A stretch of DNA of 48,077 nt from NCBI RefSeq assembly GCF_938039215.1, contig NZ_CALHVI010000041.1, positions 1 through 48,077 on the forward strand, in the 5' to 3' direction. A program made the position numbers and the translations under genes. The DNA comes from an uncultured Porphyromonas sp. Its GTDB lineage: Bacteria; Bacteroidota; Bacteroidia; Bacteroidales; Porphyromonadaceae. Numbering within the stretch: the stretch's first letter is position 1; every line of letters starts with the position of its first letter. This document shows positions 41,158 through 48,000 of the stretch, in pieces. Under the pieces are notes generated by a model. That model was not told where the DNA came from and did no database searches. It was given only the letters and a program-made list of their open reading frames with translations.

Positions 41158-42234
41158 CTAAGGCTGGGGACGCTTCTGGAGCGTAAGGAAGAGGTTGTAG
41201 AACTTCCCCGTGCGCTCATTCTCATCGAAGGACTTCTGAAGGTTCGTATAGTTGTAGGAGGATCCATGCTCAGAAGTAAAGGGCGAGACACCCGTCACAG
41301 CATCCTTACCGAAACGGAAACCTCCCGCCCACTGCGCTGGCGTATGGATGTAGACCGTGTAGGCAGGGTCACCCGTGGGGACACTCGTCTGCCCTTCGCT
41401 TGCAGGACCATTGAGAGTAATCGTTCGTCCATCAGAGAAGGGATAGAAGATACCAATACCTGGACGTGCCAATCCCCTGGTGTTGCCCTCTTCCTTGAAG
41501 CCCAAAGTTGGTGCTGTGCTAGAAGATGTCTGATTAGGAGTCTTGAGCTGGAAGCCTTGGTTAGCAAAAGCATCGACGATGATCCCATTGAATTTAAGGT
41601 TGAAGCCTGGGCGTGGATTACGGAAGCGCAGCGAGACAAAGTGCCCGAAGAGACGGAAGCGATGCCCCTTACTATCGAAGTCCACATCGGAGCTTGAGCC
41701 ACCAGGGCTAACGGGCACACCACGGCTGAAGAAGATAGGATTGAACTGGGTGAGGTTCATCTTATCCCGGGTAGGAATAGGATTAATCGAGGGCTTGTAG
41801 ATGACGGGCTTGTCATCACCCTCATAAATATAGTCACCCCCGACGTAGATATCCATCTTGGCATCACGAAGGAGCTCCTTCGATGCCCCATTGAGGTTTA
41901 TACTTCCCTTGAAGACGAACTTCCGGCCATTGACATCGAACTTAACTCGACGAGTGAAGCCCTTACCCTCCTTGTTGTAGATGCAGACGATCCCATCGAC
42001 CTGCTGAGAGAACTCAAGCGTAATAGAAGTGATCTTCTTGTTCGCCACATTGCCCGTGAGATTGATCGCACGGCCCGAAGCGTCGACCATAGGTATATCT
42101 TCACGCTCGCCCTCGATATTGAGATGGATCGTAGAGTTCTGCTCTGGGATGTTTACCGATGGCTCATCCACCTGCTTGGAGCAGGAGGTCAGCGCCAAGA
42201 CGGCACTAGAAAAAAGGAGCAAGAAATTCTTCAT
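41158..42234 (-). CDS. lipoprotein, paralogue 2
   Basis: 358 residues from MKNFLLLFSS; an ATG two codons upstream (42240) is also possible. The signal peptide has lipobox LTSC. It is clearly homologous to the 39489-40532 protein over its length: IHLNIEGEREDIPMVD, MDIYVGGDYIYEGDDKP, the shared block DVDFDSKGHRFRLFG, and TLNGPASEG followed by DPAYTVYI. An insertion relative to the paralogue lies around SSTAPTLGFKEEGN. The function is unknown. Each copy has its own upstream motif and terminator, so they are separate transcripts. Confidence 0.82.
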   Translation of the reverse strand: MKNFLLLFSSAVLALTSCSKQVDEPSVNIPEQNSTIHLNIEGEREDIPMVDASGRAINLTGNVANKKITSITLEFSQQVDGIVCIYNKEGKGFTRRVKFDVNGRKFVFKGSINLNGASKELLRDAKMDIYVGGDYIYEGDDKPVIYKPSINPIPTRDKMNLTQFNPIFFSRGVPVSPGGSSSDVDFDSKGHRFRLFGHFVSLRFRNPRPGFNLKFNGIIVDAFANQGFQLKTPNQTSSSTAPTLGFKEEGNTRGLARPGIGIFYPFSDGRTITLNGPASEGQTSVPTGDPAYTVYIHTPAQWAGGFRFGKDAVTGVSPFTSEHGSSYNYTNLQKSFDENERTGKFYNLFLTLQKRPQP

Positions 42235-42377
42235 AAGCATGCTATTAATTTACGTGTTAGTGGCCTGCACAGCGAAGTGAGATAGCAAGAGCGAACGTGT
42301 ACGCAACTAAACATCCTCTAGATCTAAGGGAAAAATCACGCCCAAAGATAGCCTCTAAACCTCCCACCTTCTCGAGC

Positions 42378-42393
42378 ACAAAGGAACAAAAAA
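42378..42393 (-). promoter_or_regulatory. shared upstream motif, copy 3
   Basis: ACAAAGGAACAAAAAA on the plus strand, 143 nt upstream of the lipoprotein start at 42234. The flanks of the three copies differ, so the conservation is specific to the motif. Confidence 0.55.
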
Positions 42394-42593
42394 TACCGAA
42401 CACCATCCGCCCCCAAGAAGGAGACACGCACACAGGGTCTCCCCAAGGGAACCCCTGCATCATATCACCAAGTAGTCCTCACCAAGTAGCTACCCTCATT
42501 CAGCAGGGACTCAAGAAAAAGAGACATCTATCCCCTCAGTCATGAGCAAGCGGGGCAATGGAAGCAGGGAGGGAGGAGCAAGGAGAACCCATA

Positions 42594-42635
42594 CAAAAGA
42601 GCGAGGAGCAGATCATCTGTCGTGATCTACTCCTC
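42594..42635 (-). terminator. terminator of the tRNA-Tyr-Gly transcript
   Basis: A 13-nt stem (42603-42615 with 42623-42635) has one mismatch and a 7-nt loop, followed by GCTCTTTTG on the minus strand. The stretch 42394-42593 has no supportable gene. Confidence 0.8.
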
Positions 42636-42663
42636 GATGGTGGTCAGCATCATCAGCTGTCAG

Positions 42664-42736
42664 AGCGGAAGACGGGGCTCAAACCCGCGACCCTTAGCTT
42701 GGAAGGCTAATGCTCTATCAACTGAGCTACTTCCGC
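42664..42736 (-). tRNA. tRNA-Gly (TCC)
   Basis: 73 nt, no encoded CCA. Acceptor stem GCGGAAG/CTTCCGC, D stem GCTC/GAGC, anticodon stem TTAGC/GCTAA around the loop CTTCCAA (anticodon TCC), T stem GCGGG/CCCGT. It is co-transcribed with tRNA-Tyr, 23 nt apart. Confidence 0.96.
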
Positions 42737-42759
42737 ATTCCTTATATTGGAAGCAATTG

Positions 42760-42845
42760 TGGTGGGCAGTGATGGATTCGAACCACCGAAGGCGTAAGCC
42801 AGCTGAGTTACAGTCAGCCCCATTTGGCCACTCTGGTAACTGCCC
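42760..42845 (-). tRNA. tRNA-Tyr (GTA)
   Basis: A class II tRNA with a long variable arm, including an encoded CCA (42760-42762). Acceptor stem GGGCAGT/ACTGCCC, anticodon stem GCTGA/TCAGC around the loop CTGTAAC (anticodon GTA), T stem GGTGG paired with its complement around TTCGAAT. Confidence 0.96.
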
Positions 42846-42864
42846 ATTCCGTTTGTTTGCAGTG

Positions 42865-42895
42865 CAAAGGTACAAACTATTTGTGAACTGTGCAA
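42865..42895 (-). promoter_or_regulatory. promoter of tRNA-Tyr-Gly
   Basis: The -7 box TACCTTTG (complement of 42865-42872) has a TTG (complement of 42893-42895) 20 bp upstream. The -33 element overlaps the last codons of ribH. Confidence 0.75.
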
Positions 42896-43380
42896 ATAGG
42901 GCGGCACATTTTGAGTGCAGTCTCTGCTGCCTCTGCGCCCTTATTGCCCAGTCGCCCCCCTGCACGCTCCTCAGCCTGCGCCATCGTCTCGGTAGTAAGC
43001 ACCCCGAAGATGACGGGGGCTGGCTTCATCTGAGATCCCAGCGTGGTACCCATATTCAGCTGTGAGATACCGAAGGTCACCCCTTGGCAGATGTAGTCGA
43101 AGTGGGGGGTATCTCCACGGACGACACAGCCGATAGCGATGACGGCATCCACACCATCATTCAGCAAGCGAGCCGAAGCATTCACGAGCTCGAAAGCCCC
43201 AGGCACACGGAAGACCGCGATCTCCCTCACCTTCTGAGTGCGAAGCACCTCCAGAGCACCCTCTAGGAGGGGCTCGGTGATGTTGTTATTCCACTCTGCT
43301 ACGGCGATGCCGATGTGCAAGCCCTCCCCAGAGGGGACGGGGCTGTGATGCAGGGATTGTATATGGTCTATTGTAGACAT
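42877..43380 (-). CDS. ribH: 6,7-dimethyl-8-ribityllumazine synthase
   Basis: 167 residues from MSTIDHIQSLHHSP; a 14-codon upstream extension overlapping the spacer is rejected. It is the penultimate enzyme of riboflavin synthesis. Substrate-binding blocks are AEWNNNIT, FRVPGAFELV, IGCVVRGDTPHFDYI and FGVLTTETMAQAEERAG, with the catalytic His in TPHFDY. It lies 16 nt after the TPR gene and shares its transcript. Confidence 0.96.
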   Translation of the reverse strand: MSTIDHIQSLHHSPVPSGEGLHIGIAVAEWNNNITEPLLEGALEVLRTQKVREIAVFRVPGAFELVNASARLLNDGVDAVIAIGCVVRGDTPHFDYICQGVTFGISQLNMGTTLGSQMKPAPVIFGVLTTETMAQAEERAGGRLGNKGAEAAETALKMCRPICTVHK

Positions 43381-43396
43381 AGGCTTAGGGGGAAGA

Positions 43397-44089
43397 CTAC
43401 TTACCCTGAGCAGCCTGAGCACGAAGGAGGTCAGCCTCTACCGTCTCCGCTTCGGGAGTCGTGTAGTACTTCGTCTTGACTTCATTGTACAGGGCGATCG
43501 CCTTGTCGTACTTACCGAGCTTCTCATAGACGTGACCCGCCTTGATGAGGCAGCTGGGGGAGATCGCTTCGCTAGCAGCGGTCTTAGCTGCAGCTTCGTA
43601 GGTCTTGACAGCTTCCTCGAGCTTACCGAGCTGGACGAGGCAGTCGCCGATCATACGCTGTACCGAAGGAGCGACGACAGTCTCATCAGTGGAGAACTTC
43701 TTCAGCTCAGCGAGCGCTTCCTGATACTTACCCTGATCATAGAGGCAGATACCGCTATAAGCATGAGCCAGATTAGCAGCGTCCGTGCCAGAGAAGTTCT
43801 TGGCGATGGCTTCGAAGCCCAGAGCGCCAGCACCCTGCCCCTTGAGGGCTAGGCTATCCTGACCGAGCATGAAGCTATCTTCGGCGACAAACATCTGTGC
43901 CGTGGCCTTCTCGCCCTTAGGGATTTGCACAAAGCGATGGTAGGCGAAGACTCCTAGTGCGATGACAAGGAGGGCTGCCACTGCGATGATGATCTTCTTG
44001 CCATGACGCTCGAAGAAGAGTTCACCCTTGAGTACCTGTTCGTCGATCGTGTCTAGGGTATCGTGCTCACGATGCTCTTGATGTGCCAT
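43397..44089 (-). CDS. TPR membrane-anchored protein (YfgM-like)
   Basis: 230 residues. A cytosolic N-terminus rich in His/Glu (1-30) precedes one membrane segment (about 33-50), followed by TPR repeats (YSGICLYDQGKYQEALAELK, DCLVQLGKLEEAVKTYEAA, GHVYEKLGKYDKAIALYNE). The layout resembles YfgM, an ancillary factor of the Sec translocon that assists envelope proteins; orthology is not proven. It is the first gene of the transcript with ribH. Confidence 0.87.
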   Translation of the reverse strand: MAHQEHREHDTLDTIDEQVLKGELFFERHGKKIIIAVAALLVIALGVFAYHRFVQIPKGEKATAQMFVAEDSFMLGQDSLALKGQGAGALGFEAIAKNFSGTDAANLAHAYSGICLYDQGKYQEALAELKKFSTDETVVAPSVQRMIGDCLVQLGKLEEAVKTYEAAAKTAASEAISPSCLIKAGHVYEKLGKYDKAIALYNEVKTKYYTTPEAETVEADLLRAQAAQGK

Positions 44090-44136
44090 ACGGATTTATC
44101 TTGTTTTTTGTTGGTTAGTCTGTTCAATCAGTGGGG

Positions 44137-44144
44137 CAAAGATA
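44137..44144 (-). promoter_or_regulatory. promoter of TPR-ribH (-7 box TATCTTTG)
   Basis: An exact TAnnTTTG on the minus strand, 47 nt upstream of the TPR gene start. No well-spaced TTG upstream. Confidence 0.6.
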
Positions 44145-44360
44145 CGATTTTCCAAGGAACTACGAGCAGAAACCCTTCACCCTCACTAGGGCTGGTGCGT
44201 GAGGGCGCAACACCCAGACAAGCGCCCCATCCCCACAGAGCGATAGCATGAGCTCCAGCAGCGCTGAGACTCCACTAATATATAGCCGATCTCGTGGGGA
44301 TATCTCCGAAGTCAAACACACCCTCGTTAGGCTGTACATCCACGGACATAGAAGAGCCCT

Positions 44361-44452
44361 AAAAGGGACCTACCGTGGATCGCAAATAAAACCTACTGTG
44401 GGTCGCACCACCGACCCACGGTAGGTCGTCGAGGCGACCTACCGTAGGTCTC
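44361..44452. repeat. three-way-junction intergenic repeat, copy C (inverted relative to A, B, D)
   Basis: Here the fourth module comes first (44361-44382), then the 5-nt spacer caaat, then the 65-nt core (44388-44452). The core has hairpin 1 (44398-44405 with 44412-44419, loop caccac) and hairpin 2 (44421-44428 with 44435-44442, loop tcgagg), both perfect. The outer stem (44388-44396 with 44444-44452) has two A-C mismatches at its open end. The rest of the 44145-44474 gap has no supportable gene. Confidence 0.9.
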
Positions 44453-44467
44453 TTCGACGGGGGGTAC

Positions 44468-44512
44468 AAAGAGAAGCCCCTCATGAGTCTGTCAAGCGAC
44501 TCATGAGGGGCT
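44468..44512 (-). terminator. terminator of barrel-protein gene
   Basis: A perfect 15-bp stem (44475-44489 with 44498-44512) has an 8-nt loop, followed by TCTCTTTG on the minus strand, 35 nt past the stop. Confidence 0.82.
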
Positions 44513-44547
44513 GTTGCTACCCGTGAAAAGTAGTGGGCGGCTTATCT

Positions 44548-45144
44548 CTAGAAGCGGAGCCCTACCCCGATGTAGAAGGAGGCATTCTTCAGGCTCTCGG
44601 CATCGGCCTTCTTCTTATAGATATTGGTCAGACCGATATCCGAACCGAGGCGAACATAGAGGCTGCTCAGCGAGAGTGCTACCGAGGCATTCACCCCAGC
44701 TTCAAAGCGGCGGAAGCCTTCGTTCTCCAGATTCTGAAGCACATCCTTGAATGAAGATTCGCAGGAGACCCCATAGGAGAAGGAGGGACCAGCTTCGAAG
44801 GAGAGGGCGACGATATTCCCCAGCCCAGCACGCAGACCGAGATTGACGGGGACACTCAGATAGTTGAGCGTCGCAGTGTGCCCATTCACCTTGCTCCCAT
44901 TCTGCTGGAAGGCCAGACCTGGGGCGAAGTAAAGAGGACCCAAGAGGCTGAACTCCACAGCACCTGCGACACGGAAGCCCGAGCGCATCTTGTAGTCCTT
45001 GACGGAGAGACCCTTGGAGTTATTGACGATGTGTGTCGAGAAGTTGCCAGCAACTTCGACACGGGGATGAATACCTTGTGCCTGAACTTGTGTGACGAGC
45101 CCTACAGAGAGGAAAGCAAACAAGGCGTAAACGAACTTCTTCAT
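44548..45144 (-). CDS. outer-membrane beta-barrel protein (PorT/OMP_b-brl-like)
   Basis: 198 residues. A signal peptide ending QAQ (about 23) is followed by repeated amphipathic strands (PRVEVAGNFSTHI, SGFRVAGAVEFSL, GPLYFAPGLAFQQNGSK, LNYLSVPVNLGLRAG, SFEAGPSFSYGV) and a terminal Phe (YIGVGLRF), the pattern of small Bacteroidota barrels of the OMP_b-brl type. Strand pairs such as YLSVPVNLGL are typical. The function is unknown. It is monocistronic. Confidence 0.85.
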   Translation of the reverse strand: MKKFVYALFAFLSVGLVTQVQAQGIHPRVEVAGNFSTHIVNNSKGLSVKDYKMRSGFRVAGAVEFSLLGPLYFAPGLAFQQNGSKVNGHTATLNYLSVPVNLGLRAGLGNIVALSFEAGPSFSYGVSCESSFKDVLQNLENEGFRRFEAGVNASVALSLSSLYVRLGSDIGLTNIYKKKADAESLKNASFYIGVGLRF

Positions 45145-45226
45145 GATTGCGTAGTGTTTGAATTACTAATATGGGATACGGACTTACGTTAGAGCAGGTG
45201 ACCTTCGTCCTAAAGAGATAACGCTG

Positions 45227-45253
45227 CGAGGTGACCCAGCTAGTATCACCTCG
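45227..45253 (-). terminator. hairpin downstream of DEAD-box gene
   Basis: An 8-bp perfect stem (45227-45234 with 45246-45253), extendable by gctg/cagc past a bulge. It lies 31 nt after the helicase stop. Only a weak T-tract follows on the minus strand. Confidence 0.55.
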
Positions 45254-45283
45254 TCAGCGGGAGTGGGAGGGAAGCTCTAGCCT

Positions 45284-47104
45284 TTAGCGGCGGGAGCGGC
45301 TACGCTTTGCGCGGTCTTTGTCTTTATACTTATCGAAGGCGCCATCTCCAGAGCGAGCACCACCCTTGCGGTGGGGCTTACGTTCGGATGAGAAGCCTCC
45401 TGCCGAGCGCTTCGGACGATGCTCCTTGCGCCCCGAGCCTTCAGCGCCGAGTGCATCAGCGTAGTCTACTGCGATGCGACGACCATCGACTTCGTAGCTA
45501 CTCATCGAGCGAATGACCTCCTGAGCATCGGCTTCCTCGACCTCGAAGAAGGAGAAGCGAGGTAGCAGGTCGATCTTACCGATCTTCACTCGGCCTGGGA
45601 CACACTTATTGATGAGTTCGATGAGCTTGTTGGGGAACATGCGGTCGAGCTTACCGAAGTTGATGAAGAGACGCTTCATCCCTTCTTCGGCGACAGCATT
45701 ACGCTTGTCACGCTTCTTACCTTCCTTGCCATCGCTAGCCAGACGACCCTTGTCATCCGCTTCTTCGATCACCTCCTCGCTCTCATAATAGTCTAGCAGA
45801 CGGCGATGCTCGAGGAGCATCAGACGACGGACCAGCTCCTCACGGTCGATCCAGTCGAGCTTGCGCACGAGATCGGGCAGGACAGCATCGAGTGTCGTGT
45901 CATCCGTCAGCTCGACACGCTCGATGCGGTCAGCCAGATGGAAGAGCTGCTTCTGGCAGATCTCACTCCCCGAGGGCAGATGCTTGCGCTCGATGGTAGC
46001 ATGAGAGATGCGCTCGATGTCTCGAAGGCGACCACGCTCACGGCTATGACAGATGGCGATGGAGATCCCCATCTTACCCGCACGGGCGGTACGGCCACTG
46101 CGGTGGGTGTAGCTCTCGATATCGTCGGGCAGACCATAGTGGATGACGTGCGTCAGGTCATCGACATCCAGCCCACGAGCAGCCACGTCGGTAGCGACGA
46201 GGAGCTGTAGATTGCGGATGCGAAACTTCTGCATCACATAGTCACGCTGTGCCTGAGAGAGTTCGCCATGGAGGGCATCAGCATTGTAGCCATCACGGAT
46301 GAGCTGGTCGGCGATCTCCTGTGTCTCCTTACGGGTACGGCAGAAGATGATCCCATAGATATCGGGGTAGTAGTCGGCGATGCGCTTCAGGGCAAGATAC
46401 TTGTGCCGAGCGGAGACGACGTAGTAATAGTGGCGGATATTCTTGTTGCCTTCGTTCTTCGTCCCGACGATGATCTCCTTGGGCTCGTGCATGTAGGAGG
46501 CAGCGATGGAGCTGATCTCTCGGGGCATGGTAGCGGAGAAGAGCAGGAGGTGGCGCTCCTGAGGCACTTGCGCTAGGATCGTCTGCAGGCTCTCAGAGAA
46601 GCCCATGGTGAGCATCTCATCCGCTTCGTCGAGGACTACGGTCTCGATGGCATCTAGGCTAGCAGCACCTCGCTCCATCAGATCAATGAGTCGGCCTGGT
46701 GTGGCCACGATGACCTCTACCCCACGGCGCAGGGTGCGGATCTGTGCTTCGATAGAGGAGCCCCCGTAGACGGGGAGGATACGTACCGTGGGCTGGTACT
46801 TGCTGTAGGCCGTGAGATCGTCAGCGATCTGCAGACACAGCTCACGAGTAGGACAGAGCACGAGGGCACGGGGCACACCAGTAGCTCCGTCGGAGGAGGC
46901 GAGGCTTCGCTCGACGTTCTGCAGGAGGGGCAGACCAAAGGCAGCGGTCTTCCCCGTCCCCGTCTGCGCTAGGGCAATGAGGTCAATGGGTTCTCCTAGG
47001 AGGTAGGGGATCACAGCCTCCTGCACGGGCATGGGCTGCTGGTAGCCGAGCTCTAATACGGCACGGCAGATAGGGGCACTTACCCCTAGTTCTTCGAATG
47101 TCAT
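45284..47104 (-). CDS. deaD: DEAD-box RNA helicase with DbpA-type RNA-binding domain
   Basis: 606 residues. Helicase motifs in order are: Q motif (GYQQPMPVQ), AQTGTGKT, PTRELCLQIA, TPGRLIDL, DEADEML, SATMP, ATDVAARGLDVDD and HRSGRTARAG. A charged linker leads to a C-terminal domain like the DbpA RNA-binding fold (RLFINFGKLDRMFP, then GKIDLLPRFSFFEVEEADA) and a basic Arg/Lys/Ser/Gly-rich tail. The DeaD/CsdA type assists ribosome assembly and mRNA turnover in the cold. It is preceded by a structured leader, as fits cold-regulated helicase genes. Confidence 0.93.
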   Translation of the reverse strand: MTFEELGVSAPICRAVLELGYQQPMPVQEAVIPYLLGEPIDLIALAQTGTGKTAAFGLPLLQNVERSLASSDGATGVPRALVLCPTRELCLQIADDLTAYSKYQPTVRILPVYGGSSIEAQIRTLRRGVEVIVATPGRLIDLMERGAASLDAIETVVLDEADEMLTMGFSESLQTILAQVPQERHLLLFSATMPREISSIAASYMHEPKEIIVGTKNEGNKNIRHYYYVVSARHKYLALKRIADYYPDIYGIIFCRTRKETQEIADQLIRDGYNADALHGELSQAQRDYVMQKFRIRNLQLLVATDVAARGLDVDDLTHVIHYGLPDDIESYTHRSGRTARAGKMGISIAICHSRERGRLRDIERISHATIERKHLPSGSEICQKQLFHLADRIERVELTDDTTLDAVLPDLVRKLDWIDREELVRRLMLLEHRRLLDYYESEEVIEEADDKGRLASDGKEGKKRDKRNAVAEEGMKRLFINFGKLDRMFPNKLIELINKCVPGRVKIGKIDLLPRFSFFEVEEADAQEVIRSMSSYEVDGRRIAVDYADALGAEGSGRKEHRPKRSAGGFSSERKPHRKGGARSGDGAFDKYKDKDRAKRSRSRR

Positions 47105-47121
47105 CTAATGTACTTTGCTCT

Positions 47122-47156
47122 CCTCGCTTCTCCCTTGATGAGGGTAGCTAGCGAGG
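47122..47156 (-). other. two-tier hairpin in deaD leader
   Basis: Outer stem 47122-47128 with 47150-47156; inner stem 47132-47135 with 47141-47144. It lies 18 nt upstream of the deaD start, where it could influence translation. Confidence 0.45.
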
Positions 47157-47227
47157 GATGTATACTCCGCTGAAGTCCATCAGACCGACCTCCTGGGGGC
47201 ATACCATGAATAATGAAAAGGATGAGT

Positions 47228-47263
47228 CCCTCGCCGGAAGCCTCTCCCGAGACGCACCGAGGG
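47228..47263 (-). terminator. hairpin downstream of SIS-domain gene
   Basis: The stem ccctcg/cgaggg lies about 30 nt after the stop. TTTT follows 8 nt later on the minus strand. A second inverted repeat tgataaga/tcttatca (47268-47284) lies right at the stop codon. Confidence 0.45.
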
Positions 47264-47291
47264 TACTTGATAAGAGTCTTATCAGGACGGA

Positions 47292-47912
47292 CTACTTGCC
47301 CTCGGGGCTAACGAGCTCACGGCTCTTGTCTCCGAGGTAGCCTCCGTGGTGACGGAGCGAATAGTCCTGATAGGTGAAGCCGATGCGCTGCATCACACTC
47401 ACCACGAGGAGGTCACCCAGCACCGTCATCACGGTCGTGCTGGTCGTCGGGGTAAGCCCTAGCGGGCAGACTTCGGGAGGATTGCCCGTGGAGAGGGTGA
47501 CCTCGACAAGCTCTGAGAGCGGGCTCCCTGTGTTCCCCGTGATGAGGATGAAGGGGAGCGTAGGGTACATGCGGCGCGTGAGAGCGACGAGCTCCAGCAC
47601 CTCACGAGTCTTGCCCGAATTGCTGATCAAGAGCATCAGGTCATCGGCACAGACCATCCCCAGATCACCATGCTGCGCTTCGCTGGGATGCAGGAAGTAG
47701 GCGGGTGTACCTGTGGAGCTGAAGGTCGTAGCGATGTTGTGGGCGATCTGTCCAGCCTTGCCCATCCCAGAAGTGATGAGTCGTCCCCCCTTCTGATGGA
47801 CGCGATCCAGAATCAAGGAGATAGCTGCTTCATAGTCGTTGGTAGCGGGGATAGAACGGAGAGCATCGACCTCTGCGGCGAGGATCTCCGGGATAGTATA
47901 TTGCTTAGACAT
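47292..47912 (-). CDS. SIS-domain sugar-phosphate isomerase (KdsD/GutQ-like, no CBS domains)
   Basis: 206 residues from MSKQYTIPEIL; an ATG five codons upstream (47927) is nearly on top of the -7 box, so less likely. The SIS fold is plain: GGRLITSGMGKAGQIAHNIA, STGTPAYFLHPSEAQHGDLG, LLISNSGKTREVLELVAL and LILITGN-like sequence, with the PLGLTPTTSTTVMTVLGD block of arabinose-5-phosphate isomerases. These make D-arabinose 5-phosphate for the KDO of lipopolysaccharide. E. coli KdsD has two C-terminal CBS domains that are absent here. Confidence 0.9.
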   Translation of the reverse strand: MSKQYTIPEILAAEVDALRSIPATNDYEAAISLILDRVHQKGGRLITSGMGKAGQIAHNIATTFSSTGTPAYFLHPSEAQHGDLGMVCADDLMLLISNSGKTREVLELVALTRRMYPTLPFILITGNTGSPLSELVEVTLSTGNPPEVCPLGLTPTTSTTVMTVLGDLLVVSVMQRIGFTYQDYSLRHHGGYLGDKSRELVSPEGK

Positions 47913-47943
47913 GTCGCTTGTGGGCAAAACGGTTTCTTACACA

Positions 47944-47951
47944 CAAAGATA
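47944..47951 (-). promoter_or_regulatory. promoter of SIS-domain gene (-7 box TATCTTTG)
   Basis: An exact TAnnTTTG on the minus strand, 31 nt upstream of the chosen start and about 50 nt from repeat copy D. Confidence 0.6.
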
Positions 47952-48000
47952 TATTATTCCAGCGAGAGCATCTAAGAGAGTGCATGGGAGCACCCAAAAT

